Source of the DNA: Gemmatimonadaceae bacterium
GTDB lineage: Bacteria; Gemmatimonadota; Gemmatimonadetes; Gemmatimonadales; Gemmatimonadaceae
Length of the DNA stretch: 64,000 bases
Reading direction: 5' to 3'
Assembly: GCA_020851455.1 (NCBI GenBank)
Contig: JADZCT010000039.1
Location: forward strand, 62,001 to 126,000
The notes beneath the pieces are model-generated. The model did not search any database. It was not told the DNA's origin and saw nothing but the letters and a program-made list of their open reading frames with translations. This document shows positions 54,303 to 63,230 of the stretch, piece after piece. The position numbers were made by a program, and so were the translations under genes. Every line of letters begins with the position of its first letter. Position 1 is the stretch's first letter.

Positions 54303-56311
54303 CGGCCCTCGACGCTCATGCGGCTCACCACCGCCCCGCGCGCCGCGCTGCCCGATGGCCACTGCTCGCCACGCTGGCTGGCGTCGCGCTCGCCGGCTGC
54401 TCGCAGGCGCTCAAGTTCTCGAAGGACGACTCGGGCACGGTGCTCGCGTACCAGACGATCACGGCGCGAAACCCCGCCGAGCCGGGACCGTTCGCCGTCA
54501 AGCATCTCTACTACGGTTCCGGCACCGACAAGCGCCGGGCCGAGTACCGCGACTCGGTCACGTACAAGACGAAGACGGTGGACGTGACGCCGTTCGCCTC
54601 TGTGCCGCCGGCACAGGCAGGCGATCGCAAGGACTTCTTCGGGTTCGACCTCAAGTCGGCGCCGATCAACGGCCGCGTGTGGTATCCCGACGGCCCCGGC
54701 CCGTATCCCCTGGTGCTCATAGTCCACGGCAACCACAGCTACGAGGAGTTCTCCGATCCCGGATACGCATACCTCGGCGAGCTCATGGCGTCGCGCGGGT
54801 TCGTCTTCGCCTCCGTTGACGAAAACTTCATCAACGGAGGGATCTCCGCCGAGAACGACGGCCGCGCATGGCTGATGCTCAAGCACCTCGAGGCGTGGAG
54901 GCGCTTCAACGACTCCAGCGCTGGGCCGCTCTCGCACAGGATTGACATGCAGAACGTCGTGCTCATGGGCCACTCGCGCGGAGGCGAGGCCGTCGCGCAT
55001 GCGGCGGCGTTCAACCGGCTCAAGTACTACCCCGACGACTTCCGCCAGAAGTTCGACTTCAACTTCGCGATCCGGGGCGTCGTCGCGATCGCGCCCGTGG
55101 ACGGCCAGTACCAGCCCACGTCGCGGCTCGAACCACTCGAGAACGTGAATTACCTGCTCATCCACGGCTCGCACGACGGCGACGTCTCGACCTTCTCGGG
55201 CATCAGACAATACGAGCGGCTCCGCTTTACCGACGGCCAGGAGCACTTCAAGTCCATCCTTTACATGTACCGCGCCAACCACGGACAGTGGAACACGGTG
55301 TGGAACAACAAGGACAACGGGCCGCGCAGCGGCCGCTCGCTCGACCTCCGCACTCTCATCGCGCCCGAAGACCAGCGCGAGTTCGCCAAGGTCGTGATCT
55401 CGGCGTTCCTCGAGGCGACGCTCCACGGGAAAACAGAGTACCTGCCTCTCTTCCGCGACCACCGCACCGCCGGCCACTGGCTCCCCAGGACGATGTACTC
55501 GACCCGCTTCCAGGAGTCCGGGTACAGGCCGCTCGCGGAGTTCGACGACGACGTTGACCTCACCACCGGCGAGCCGGGCGTCACCATCTCGGCCGACAGT
55601 CTCACCACGTGGAAGGAGAACGTGATCCCGTTCCGCGGGCGCGGCACCGACAACCAGCGCAACAACGCCGCGTGGATCGGTTGGAACAATCGTATCGCCG
55701 GGCCCGACACCATGAGAACCGGCCGCCCCGCCAGTTTCACCGTCACACTCTCGGATTCGCTCGCGCGCGCGCTGGGCATCACTGAGAGTGGCGCCGTGTA
55801 CTTCTCCGCCGCCGTGACGAAGGACCGACCCGGCCCGCGCGCGCTCCCGCGCGACACCACCAGGCGCGACACGTCGAAGGCAGCGGTCGAGGCGCGGCGG
55901 AAGGCGGCGGCCGACTCCGCCAGGCGCGCGCCCAGGCCGCCGAAGTACAACGCCGACGCCGACACGATTCCCTTCGACTTCACCGTTGAGCTCGTGGATT
56001 CCGACGGCCGCGTGGCGCGCATGCCCGCGAGCCGCTACGGCCCCGTGCGGCGTGCGCTCGAGGCTCGCATCTACCGGCGCAAGGGCCGCGACGAACAGCG
56101 GTTCGCGAACCTCTTCGAGTACGTCCCGCAAACCTACGTGCTGCCGCTGGCCGACTTCGCGGGCGCGGGCGGCGGCTTCACGCCCGCAAAGCTGCGCGCC
56201 ATCCGGCTCGTGTTCGACCGCACCGTGCTCGGCGGCCTCATCGTGGACGATATCGGCGTCAACCCGGCGATGGACCCCGCATACCTCGCAATGCCGCTTG
56301 GGCACCCGTAG
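54299..56311 (+). CDS. Lipoprotein with alpha/beta-hydrolase domain
   Basis: 670 residues. The lipobox is LAGC (Cys34). An alpha/beta-hydrolase domain (about 105-390) carries the nucleophile elbow GHSRGGEAV with Ser226, VLIVHGNHSYEEF before it, and a candidate His in RANHGQWNTV. The C-terminal half (about 400-670) looks like beta-sandwich domains with a disordered Arg/Ala-rich section (about 520-560). No specific family is recognised; carboxylesterase or cutinase-like activity is possible. Its ATG overlaps the PorV-like stop. Confidence 0.8.
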   Translation: MTALDAHAAHHRPARRAARWPLLATLAGVALAGCSQALKFSKDDSGTVLAYQTITARNPAEPGPFAVKHLYYGSGTDKRRAEYRDSVTYKTKTVDVTPFASVPPAQAGDRKDFFGFDLKSAPINGRVWYPDGPGPYPLVLIVHGNHSYEEFSDPGYAYLGELMASRGFVFASVDENFINGGISAENDGRAWLMLKHLEAWRRFNDSSAGPLSHRIDMQNVVLMGHSRGGEAVAHAAAFNRLKYYPDDFRQKFDFNFAIRGVVAIAPVDGQYQPTSRLEPLENVNYLLIHGSHDGDVSTFSGIRQYERLRFTDGQEHFKSILYMYRANHGQWNTVWNNKDNGPRSGRSLDLRTLIAPEDQREFAKVVISAFLEATLHGKTEYLPLFRDHRTAGHWLPRTMYSTRFQESGYRPLAEFDDDVDLTTGEPGVTISADSLTTWKENVIPFRGRGTDNQRNNAAWIGWNNRIAGPDTMRTGRPASFTVTLSDSLARALGITESGAVYFSAAVTKDRPGPRALPRDTTRRDTSKAAVEARRKAAADSARRAPRPPKYNADADTIPFDFTVELVDSDGRVARMPASRYGPVRRALEARIYRRKGRDEQRFANLFEYVPQTYVLPLADFAGAGGGFTPAKLRAIRLVFDRTVLGGLIVDDIGVNPAMDPAYLAMPLGHP

Positions 56312-56402
56312 GGTATTCTCCGCCAACTCCCGGGACGAATCGCCTACAGGTACCGTGGTTACTGGTGAGTATCATGATGCGACAGAGACTCAAGGAGACC
56401 CG

Positions 56403-56987
56403 ATGACTGCGATCGCCGTTGCCCGTGCATCCGTCGCCCGCCGCGCCCGCTTCGTTCGTTCCGCCCTTGCCGCGACGGTCGCCATCGCGCTCGGCGCGTG
56501 CGCGCCGGCAATCACCGTCGGCGTCAGCTCGGCGACCGACCTTGCCCCCGCCGCCTACCGCACGTACACGTGGGTCATGCCCGACCAATTCCCCACGGGT
56601 GACCCGCGCCTCGACAACAACCCGTTCTTCGTCGAGACGCTGAAGCGGTCGGTGAATGCCGAACTCCAGCGGATCGGATTCACCGAGGGCGGCGCCAACG
56701 CCGACCTCACTGTGCACTTCCACGCGACCGTGCAGAGGGGCTACAACGTGTACGAGGTGGACCAGCACGCCGGCTATCTGCAGCCCGGATTCGACCGCAC
56801 GCAGCAGGTCCGCGAGTACGAGGAAGGCACGGTGGTTGTTGACCTCGCCGACCGCGCCGCCAAGCGCCTGATATGGCGTGGCTGGATGCAGACCGATCTC
56901 TCCGGCGCCATCGGCAACGACGCTCTGCTCGGCGAGCGGGTGCAACGCGGCGTCAGGAAGCTGTTCGAGAAGTTTCCCGCGCGGTAG
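56403..56987 (+). CDS. DUF4136 lipoprotein
   Basis: 194 residues. The lipobox is LGAC, near residue 34. DUF4136 features are the YRTYTWVMPDQ strand, the LKRSVNAELQRIGFTEGGANADLTV block, and the C-terminal DLADRAAKRLIWRGWMQTDL. The family is common in Gram-negative envelopes but has no known function. AAGGAG precedes the ATG. The next gene begins 33 bases downstream. Confidence 0.88.
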   Translation: MTAIAVARASVARRARFVRSALAATVAIALGACAPAITVGVSSATDLAPAAYRTYTWVMPDQFPTGDPRLDNNPFFVETLKRSVNAELQRIGFTEGGANADLTVHFHATVQRGYNVYEVDQHAGYLQPGFDRTQQVREYEEGTVVVDLADRAAKRLIWRGWMQTDLSGAIGNDALLGERVQRGVRKLFEKFPAR

Positions 56988-57006
56988 CGAAACGCGCGGA
57001 ACTACC

Positions 57007-57012
57007 TAGCTT
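57007..57012 (+). promoter_or_regulatory. TAGCTT -10-like element of the FabH-like gene
   Basis: TAGCTT ends seven bases before the ATG at 57020 with no Shine-Dalgarno sequence between, implying a leaderless transcript. Confidence 0.5.
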
Positions 57013-57019
57013 CAGCCGG

Positions 57020-58138
57020 ATGACCTGGGCCGCCATCACCGGCTGGGGCAAGTGCATGCCCCCCGCCACGCTCACGAACGCCGACCTCTCCACCTTCCTC
57101 GACACCACGGACGAGTGGATCGTCAGCCGCACCGGGATGCGCGAGCGCCGAATCTCGCACGTTTCGGCGACGGAACTGGCAACGGTGGCCGCCGCGCGCG
57201 CGATCGCGTGCGCCGGCCTCGCTCCGGACGACGTGGACCTCATCGTGTACGGGAGCTGCAGCAACGAGGAGGCGGTTCCCAACAGCGCCTCCGGCGTCCA
57301 GCTCGCCCTTGGCGCCACGCGCGCGGCAGCGATGGACCTCAACACAGCCTGCACGAGCTTCCTCTACGGCCTCAGCGCCGCCACGGCGATGATCCGCACC
57401 GGCGTCGTGAAAAACGCCGTAGTGATCGGAGTCGAGCTCATCAGCCGTTACATGGACTGGAGCAACCGGAGCGTGGCGGTGCTCTTTGGCGACGGCGCCG
57501 CGGCGGTGGTGCTGCAGGCGTCCAGCCGCGAAGAAGGAGTGCTGGGTTCGGCCCTTGGCTGCGACGCCGACGCGCGCGCCACGCTGCGCGTGCGCGGCAT
57601 CGGCTGCGGTTACGCGAACCAGGGCGTAACGCTTGGCGACACCATCTGGGACTTCGACGGGCCCGCGATCTTCAAGCGCGCAGTGAACGCGATGAGCGCG
57701 GCGTCAACCCGCGTGCTCGCCGAATGCGGCGTTGCCGCGGATGCCGTTGATCTGGTCGTTCCGCACCAGGCCAATCTCCGGATCATCGAGAGCGTCGCCA
57801 GGCATGCCGGCATCCCCATGGAGAAGGTGATGCTCACCGTGGAGCGCTACGGCAACATGAGCGCCGCCACGGTGCCCGTCGCGCTGGTCGAGGCGCTCGA
57901 TGCAGGGCGCGTGAGGAGCGGCGCCAACATCCTCATGCCCGGCTTCGGGGGCGGGCTCACCTGGGCCGCACTCCTCGTGCGATGGGGCGGCCGCGTGACT
58001 CCCCTTGGCGAGGCCACGCGCGAGCTGGCTCCGTGCCCGGAGTCGGCGCTCGAACTCGTGAACGGGATCCGCGCAATCCAGGACCCACACGGCCGTTCGG
58101 CCGCGGGACTGGCTGCGCCGGTGTTCATCGGGAAATGA
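57020..58138 (+). CDS. fabH: 3-Oxoacyl-ACP synthase III (FabH family) with C-terminal extension
   Basis: 372 residues, about 45 longer than typical FabH. The catalytic triad is Cys111 (DLNTACTSF), His in VPHQANLRI and Asn in GNMSAATVP. FabH condenses acyl-CoA with malonyl-ACP to start fatty-acid synthesis. The extra C-terminus (after VRWGGR) is not part of the standard fold. A paralog for another ketide or lipid product cannot be excluded, because no other fab genes are adjacent. It ends one base before the next gene. Confidence 0.87.
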   Translation: MTWAAITGWGKCMPPATLTNADLSTFLDTTDEWIVSRTGMRERRISHVSATELATVAAARAIACAGLAPDDVDLIVYGSCSNEEAVPNSASGVQLALGATRAAAMDLNTACTSFLYGLSAATAMIRTGVVKNAVVIGVELISRYMDWSNRSVAVLFGDGAAAVVLQASSREEGVLGSALGCDADARATLRVRGIGCGYANQGVTLGDTIWDFDGPAIFKRAVNAMSAASTRVLAECGVAADAVDLVVPHQANLRIIESVARHAGIPMEKVMLTVERYGNMSAATVPVALVEALDAGRVRSGANILMPGFGGGLTWAALLVRWGGRVTPLGEATRELAPCPESALELVNGIRAIQDPHGRSAAGLAAPVFIGK

Positions 58139-58139
58139 C

Positions 58140-59069
58140 ATGATGCCCGCCTTCCGCACGCTCCGTACCCGGGCGTTGAAGGGCGCCCTGCCGCTCGCGT
58201 TCATGGCGGCGCACCCTCTGGCGGGCGCGCACGCCCAGCCCGTCACGCTGCACGTACGTCCATCCGCCGCCGACCCAAGGATCACGGAAGCCGACAGCGC
58301 GCACCTGGTGAAGTACACCCCGGGCAAGGACGCCGCGCCGCTGCTCCTCTTCCTGCCAGGCACCAATGGTTTCCCGCGAGAGATGGAGTTCCACGACACG
58401 GCGCTCGATCTGGGTTACCGTGTCATATCGCTGGCATACATCACCAGGGTCGCCGTCGCGGCCGTGTGCACCGGGGAGCGGCTCGCGGCCGATCCCGATT
58501 GCGCCGCGCACTTTCGTCAGCAGAGGATCTACGGTGACGCCCCGACTCGTGTAATTGACGACCAGCCGCAGGATGCGATCGTGAGTCGCCTGACGACACT
58601 GCTGCGCTACCTCGTGCGCTCAGACACCGCGGGCCATTGGGAGCAGTACCTCGACGACGACAAGCCGCGCTGGAATCGCATCGCCGTCGCGGGACAGTCA
58701 CAGGGTGGCGGGATGGCCGAGTTCATCGGCCAGCGCGAGCTCGTCGCCAGGGTAATCTCGTTTTCCGGCGGGTGGGATTACTCGGCGCCCGGCAAGATCG
58801 CCAACTGGTACAGCAGCAAGGGCGTCACACCGCCCGACCGCTGGTTCGCCACGTACCACGTCGAGGAGCCAACGGCTGGCGCGATGGCGGAGATCTGCAA
58901 CGCACTTGGCATCCCGCGCGCACACCAGTTCGCGCTCCGCGAACCCGTCCGTGCCGGCAAGACGGCCCATGCCGAAGGGCTGAACAACACCGTGTACCGG
59001 AACATCTGGATCACGATGCTGGGATTCACGCCTCCGGCTTCGGGACGTACGGCGCCAGGGCCGGATTAG
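58140..59069 (+). CDS. Exported alpha/beta-hydrolase of unknown substrate
   Basis: 309 residues with a signal peptide (about 1-32). The first strand LLLFLPGTNGFPREME probably forms the oxyanion hole, the nucleophile elbow is AGQSQGGGMA, and the candidate acid and His are C-terminal (a His lies in KTAHAEGLNN). It resembles the BPSS1187-type hydrolases by layout only. ATG at 58140 is one base after the fabH stop; MPAF (58143) is an alternative start. Its 3' end overlaps the convergent GNAT gene by 44 bases. Confidence 0.78.
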   Translation: MMPAFRTLRTRALKGALPLAFMAAHPLAGAHAQPVTLHVRPSAADPRITEADSAHLVKYTPGKDAAPLLLFLPGTNGFPREMEFHDTALDLGYRVISLAYITRVAVAAVCTGERLAADPDCAAHFRQQRIYGDAPTRVIDDQPQDAIVSRLTTLLRYLVRSDTAGHWEQYLDDDKPRWNRIAVAGQSQGGGMAEFIGQRELVARVISFSGGWDYSAPGKIANWYSSKGVTPPDRWFATYHVEEPTAGAMAEICNALGIPRAHQFALREPVRAGKTAHAEGLNNTVYRNIWITMLGFTPPASGRTAPGPD

Positions 59070-59724
59070 CGGTGCCGTAGTCCTCCGGCTTCGCGACCGC
59101 CACGTTAAGCCACTGGATGGTCGCCGCGTATCCCATGCTCTCGGGGTCGTGCGCCAGATACCCGCCCACGACGTCAATCACGTGAAACCCGCGTCTTAGC
59201 TGAAAGCTCAGCGTTGGGTCGTACAGCTCGCCGCGCACCACGCGCACCACGTATTCCAGCGGAGTCAGCTCGGTAGCGTGCACCCCGTACCCCCGGAGCC
59301 GCGACCCCGCGCGGATGCGCAGCAGCGCAAGCCGCTCGGCCAGTTCGCGGCGCGCTTTGTATAGCGCGGTGCCAACCCCGTGCCCCTGCTCCGTCGGTAC
59401 CGCCATCACCTCGGCGCCGTACAGGGTGCGCCCGTTCACAGGGTCGTGGTTGGTGAACATTCCCTGGGCCGTGAACCCCCGCCACGCTTCCTGCGGCTCG
59501 TAGTCGTCCCAGAGGATGATCAGGCTCGCCGCCATGCCGAGCAGCGCCCCGCTGGCCGGATCCACCGCGACGAACTGTCCCTCGGGGAACACCGCATGGT
59601 GCGACGCGAGCTGCTCGAACGACCACGGACGCGACGTGGAGTAAACGGCACGGCACATTTCCACGATCCCCGGAAAATCTCCCGGGCGCGTGTTGCGCAC
59701 CGTGACTGGGCGCTTCTCACCCAT
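59026..59724 (-). CDS. GNAT-family N-acetyltransferase
   Basis: 232 residues, a single GNAT domain. The acetyl-CoA loop is the Q/R-x-x-G-x-G/A type in TEQGHGVGTALYKARRE (about 111-127). The N-terminal VRNTRPGDFPGIVEMCRAVY is the usual first strand and helix. The substrate is unknown. It lies three bases downstream of an amidohydrolase gene on the same strand and is probably cotranscribed. Confidence 0.85.
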   Translation of the reverse strand: MGEKRPVTVRNTRPGDFPGIVEMCRAVYSTSRPWSFEQLASHHAVFPEGQFVAVDPASGALLGMAASLIILWDDYEPQEAWRGFTAQGMFTNHDPVNGRTLYGAEVMAVPTEQGHGVGTALYKARRELAERLALLRIRAGSRLRGYGVHATELTPLEYVVRVVRGELYDPTLSFQLRRGFHVIDVVGGYLAHDPESMGYAATIQWLNVAVAKPEDYGTANPALAPYVPKPEA

Positions 59725-59727
59725 GCG

Positions 59728-60570
59728 TCAGATTCGCCCCAGCAGCGCGCCCAGCGCGCCCTGCCCCGCAGGGCGCGGGAGCCGGAAGAGCCGCGCCGTG
59801 TTCTCCCACATGATCGCCTCGCGCTCCTTCATCGGAATCTTCAGCTCGCCCATGAACTCCAGGTACGACTCCATCGAGGAGATCGGCCAGTCCGTGCCGT
59901 ACAGCACATTCGACGGATCCACGCCCCAGATGAGGAGATCCTGCAGCTGGCGGCGCATGTACTCCTCGAAGCGGTCGGTGAAGTCGCCAAGGACGAGGCC
60001 TGAGATGTCGGCATACACGTTCGAGTTCTTGTACACGACTTCCATGCAATCGGGCAGCCACGGATTGCCCAGATGGCAGACCACGAAGTTCACGTCGGGA
60101 TGGTCAACCGCGGCTTCGTCCACGTGGAGCGGGTGCGCATACTTCACCTTCCCGCGGGGCGAGTACGTGTCGCCGCAGTGGATCATCACCGGCACCCGGT
60201 GCCGCGCCGCCAGTTCGTACATCGGCTCGAGCTTTGCGTCTGTCGGGTAGAACGGCTGGTATCCGGGGTAGATCTTGAGTCCCTTGAGCGAGCCCGCCGC
60301 CAGCAGATCGTCGTAATCCTCCACCGTCGCGGGGCCGAACGAGTCGTAGTCTATTCCGCCCACGACGTGGAGGTTCTTCATCTCCCTGACCGCCTCGACC
60401 ACCTGCCGCGTGGATGGGCGCCCCGGCGAGACCTTGTACGAAGTGAGCACGAGGGCGGCGTCCACCCGGTTCCGCCGCATCGTCGCCTGCAGTTTCGCGA
60501 GACTGTCGCCGAGCGCGTCAACACTCTCGTCGGCGTAGTGATTGAGGTGCACGTGGCAGTCAATGATCAT
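59728..60570 (-). CDS. Amidohydrolase-2 family metal-dependent hydrolase
   Basis: 280 residues, TIM barrel of the amidohydrolase-2/ACMSD type. Metal-site residues are His-x-His in CHVHLN (6-8), His in VPVMIHCGDTY, His in FVVCHLGNP, and Asp in VLYGTDWPIS. Relatives decarboxylate or hydrolyse aromatic or amide substrates; this one is unassigned. Its start follows directly after the stop of the membrane-protein gene (TGAATG), and GNAT follows three bases later, forming a three-gene operon. Confidence 0.86.
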   Translation of the reverse strand: MIIDCHVHLNHYADESVDALGDSLAKLQATMRRNRVDAALVLTSYKVSPGRPSTRQVVEAVREMKNLHVVGGIDYDSFGPATVEDYDDLLAAGSLKGLKIYPGYQPFYPTDAKLEPMYELAARHRVPVMIHCGDTYSPRGKVKYAHPLHVDEAAVDHPDVNFVVCHLGNPWLPDCMEVVYKNSNVYADISGLVLGDFTDRFEEYMRRQLQDLLIWGVDPSNVLYGTDWPISSMESYLEFMGELKIPMKEREAIMWENTARLFRLPRPAGQGALGALLGRI

Positions 60571-61233
60571 TCACGGCTTCCAGAACTTGTCGAGGATCTT
60601 CGCGGCCCATTCGCGTCCGCCGAGCCCGAACGCGAGGGCCAGCGCCAGGCAGAGCGCGCCGAACGCGATCTGGAAGCCCGACACCAGAATCTCGCTGCGG
60701 AGCGCGAGTTGCTCGACCGCCATCGCAATCACGAACCCCAGCATCGCGAAGCGCGCGATGGCCGCGATCACCGTGGCGCCGCGGCTTCCCACGTTGTTGA
60801 GATAGGTGTACGTCACCGCTCCCACGAAGCGCGCCACCACCGTGCCGAAGATCAGCACGATCACGGCCACCACCACGTTTGGTATGAACAGGACGATCCG
60901 CTGCAGCAGCGCGGTGCCCGCGGGCACCGCCAGCATGTTCAGCAGCACGACGAACGTGAGGAACACGATGGCCCAGTAGACCGCGCCGGCGAGGAGCGTG
61001 ACCGTCGTGAACTCCACGCCGCCCTGCATCAGGAACCCCTCGACTCCGACGCTCTCGGCGAAGGCGTCAACTTTGAGGAAGCGAAAGAGGCGCGTCGCCA
61101 GCCGGCGCGCAATGCGCGCGATGAACCAGCCAACGAGCACCACGAGCACGGCCGCGAGCACGCTGGGGAAGCCGTCGGCAACCTGGGCCCACGTGTCCAT
61201 CAGCGACGTGATGACGTCCGCGTGCTCCTGCAT
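60571..61233 (-). CDS. MscS-like TM-helix-repeat membrane protein
   Basis: 220 residues with four to five hydrophobic segments and no cytoplasmic MscS beta domain. The conserved TM-helix segment FPSVLAAVLVVLVGWFIARI (about 23-42) and the paired IPNVVVAVIVLIFGTVVARF identify the family, which includes small MscS-related proteins of uncertain channel function. ATG at 61233 has GGAG nine bases upstream; an upstream start at 61278 adds 15 polar residues. Confidence 0.75.
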   Translation of the reverse strand: MQEHADVITSLMDTWAQVADGFPSVLAAVLVVLVGWFIARIARRLATRLFRFLKVDAFAESVGVEGFLMQGGVEFTTVTLLAGAVYWAIVFLTFVVLLNMLAVPAGTALLQRIVLFIPNVVVAVIVLIFGTVVARFVGAVTYTYLNNVGSRGATVIAAIARFAMLGFVIAMAVEQLALRSEILVSGFQIAFGALCLALALAFGLGGREWAAKILDKFWKP

Positions 61234-61328
61234 CGGCGCTCGCTCCGGCCCGTGGTGGATCAACCGTGCCGCGGCCAACCGAGCGGCCGCAACCTGTGAG
61301 CTGTACTCTACAACGTAATGGAACGCGA

Positions 61329-61379
61329 ATGCCCGAAGCCACCTGCATCGAAGACCTCAGGAGGCTCGCCGCGCGCTGA
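61329..61379 (+). pseudogene. Possible 5' remnant of an FMN-dependent alpha-hydroxy-acid dehydrogenase gene
   Basis: A 16-codon open frame, MPEATCIEDLRRLAAR, ends in a stop. It resembles the first residues of LldD-type alpha-hydroxy-acid dehydrogenases, whose N-terminus often reads like TCIEDLRxLAxRRVPR. No further similarity is seen after the stop, so it would be a decayed fragment. The match is short and was made from memory of the family, so it is weak. Confidence 0.25.
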
Positions 61380-61482
61380 GCGCGATCGTGGACGCTGTGG
61401 GTTCGCGCCGTTCTGCGGCCGGGCGGACAAACGCGCAGTGGGCCGCGACAGCTTCCTGTAGCGGCCCGACCGCGCGATTCGG

Positions 61483-61866
61483 CTACTGGATGGACGCCAT
61501 GCTCGCCGAGAGCATCTGCTGGATCGTGAAGTTGATCGTGTCGCCATCGCTGACGACCATCGGGCCAGTGCTGGCTGCCCCGAAACCGCCGATCGGCACT
61601 GCGACGATCCGTACCGTCCCCTGCGCCGTCACGTCACGTGGGAGCTTGAACGTACCTTCGTTGAAGCTCATCACCATTCCGATCCGGCGAGCATCCCCGC
61701 CCGGGGTGACCGCGAAGATGTCGAACGTCTGGTCGTTGTGGCTGTCAACATGCAGCATCACCGGCGCGAGCGGCGGGCCTTCCGCCGCGCGAAGACTCGC
61801 ACAACCGGTGAGTGTGGCGGCCGTGACCGCCGCCAGCAGCGTTCTCACAACCCTGGTTCCCAGCAT
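61483..61866 (-). CDS. Small lipoprotein of unknown function
   Basis: 127 residues. The lipobox is LTGC (Cys near 22). The rest is a compact beta-rich domain (VMLHVDSHNDQTFDIFAVTP; VRIVAVPIGGFGAAS), probably periplasmic and anchored to a membrane. No family is recognised. GGAGG lies ten bases before the ATG at 61866; an ATG at 61875 gives three more residues but is too close to the ribosome-binding site. Confidence 0.72.
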   Translation of the reverse strand: MLGTRVVRTLLAAVTAATLTGCASLRAAEGPPLAPVMLHVDSHNDQTFDIFAVTPGGDARRIGMVMSFNEGTFKLPRDVTAQGTVRIVAVPIGGFGAASTGPMVVSDGDTINFTIQQMLSASMASIQ

Positions 61867-61968
61867 ATGTACCATACCTCCCCGCCGCGCGTCTTCCGAA
61901 GTCGTGCACCGGGCGCGGCCCGAAGTGCTGTACGTTCGTACCCTGCAGCGACGGGAATGTTGCTGCCG

Positions 61969-62379
61969 TCAGGCCGTTCCCCAGACCAGCCCGTATGCGA
62001 GCAGCGCCAGCACGATCGCGGTCGTGACCACATAGAGCCGGTCGCGCTGATAGATGAACGCCACCAGGGTGAGCGCTACGCGGGCGATCGGTGTGGCGAC
62101 CAGCAGCACCAGCCCCAGCTGGACGATCGCGGGCGCCTCGCCGCGCAGCGCACCGCGAACGATGTCCGTGAGGTTGCGCATCTCCTCGGCGCCCGGCGTG
62201 AACGCGCGGAAGTCGGCCACGACGCTGCCGTGCTGCCAGAGATACATTGCGCCGCCCACGATCACCACGAGCGCCGAGAGCAGCACGCCCGCCTGGAGGA
62301 GGCGGCCGACGATTACGTCAACGTCGCGGTCGCTCAGCCGCGCCCGGTGTTCCTGGGTGACCGTGTCGAGAGGCGCCAT
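61969..62379 (-). CDS. DUF1634 membrane protein
   Basis: 136 residues with three transmembrane helices (about 28-50, 80-104, 112-132). The layout and the LARVAL-like QLGLVLLVATPIARVALTLVA block fit DUF1634, a family often adjacent to TauE/SafE permeases. Its function is unknown, and a partner role for the upstream permease is inferred from position. The ATG at 62379 is two bases after that gene's stop. Confidence 0.82.
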   Translation of the reverse strand: MAPLDTVTQEHRARLSDRDVDVIVGRLLQAGVLLSALVVIVGGAMYLWQHGSVVADFRAFTPGAEEMRNLTDIVRGALRGEAPAIVQLGLVLLVATPIARVALTLVAFIYQRDRLYVVTTAIVLALLAYGLVWGTA

Positions 62380-62381
62380 CG

Positions 62382-63230
62382 TCAGATAGTCCCCGTGAAG
62401 CCCTTGTAAAGCATCTCGAGCGCCACCGCGGTGATGAGAATTGCGAACAGGCGACGCAGCAGCGCCGTCCGGAGGCCAGTCAGCAGCCGCGCGCCGAGCA
62501 GCGCACCCGCCAGCACACCCAGCATCACCGGAAACGCGATTGCCGGCTGCACGTAACCCTTGTGCAGATACACGCCCGCGCTCGCTGCGGCCGTCACGCC
62601 GATCATGAAGTTGCTCGTCGTGGTCGAGACCTTGAACGGCAGTTTCATGGCGTTGTCCATCGCCAGCACCTTGATCGTGCCCGACCCAATGCCCAGCAGC
62701 GCCGAGAGGACGCCCGCACCGAACATCAAACCCAGACCCGTCGGAACTCCCTGCACCGAGTAGCGCTGCAGCCCGTGCTCCGTGGGGTAAGTCGAGTCGA
62801 GCCGGAGCCGCTGCGCCCACTTGTCCGGCCGCTCGGCCAGCACGTGATCCACGTGTGGCCGCACCGACTGGTAGGCCGCGAAGAGCAACACCAGCCCGAA
62901 GAGGATCGCCAGCGCCGCCGTCGGAATCGCACCGCTCAGCGCCGCACCCATCAGCGCGCCGATCGTCGTGCCCGTTTCAAGCAGGATCCCAACCCGCACG
63001 TTCGTGTAGCCCTCGCGCACGTACGCGGCCGCCGCGCCCGAGGAGGTCGCGATCACCGCCACCAGCGACGCGCCAATCGCGTAGCGAAGGTCAACGTGAA
63101 AGCCCAGCGTGAGCAGTGGGACGATGATTGCGCCGCCGCCAAGCCCCGTGAGCGACCCTAGCAGGCCCGCAAAGAACGAACCTGCTCCAACGAGGATAGC
63201 CATCTCGTGAACTGGCATGTGCCCGATCAC
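62382..63230 (-). CDS. TauE/SafE-family anion permease
   Basis: 282 residues, about eight transmembrane helices in two repeats. The repeat signature GLGGGAIIVPLLTLGF lies near residue 31, and its second copy is GIGSGTIKVLAMD. Members move sulfonates, sulfite or other organic anions across the inner membrane. GTG at 63230 overlaps the cutA stop (GTGA); ATGs at 63218 and 63203 are alternatives. It is followed by DUF1634, its likely partner. Confidence 0.9.
   Translation of the reverse strand: MIGHMPVHEMAILVGAGSFFAGLLGSLTGLGGGAIIVPLLTLGFHVDLRYAIGASLVAVIATSSGAAAAYVREGYTNVRVGILLETGTTIGALMGAALSGAIPTAALAILFGLVLLFAAYQSVRPHVDHVLAERPDKWAQRLRLDSTYPTEHGLQRYSVQGVPTGLGLMFGAGVLSALLGIGSGTIKVLAMDNAMKLPFKVSTTTSNFMIGVTAAASAGVYLHKGYVQPAIAFPVMLGVLAGALLGARLLTGLRTALLRRLFAILITAVALEMLYKGFTGTI

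Noticed and set aside
54278-56326. Open frame of 682 codons on the minus strand
   Set aside because: It mirrors the lipoprotein hydrolase gene, which has a lipobox and catalytic motif; the antisense product has none.
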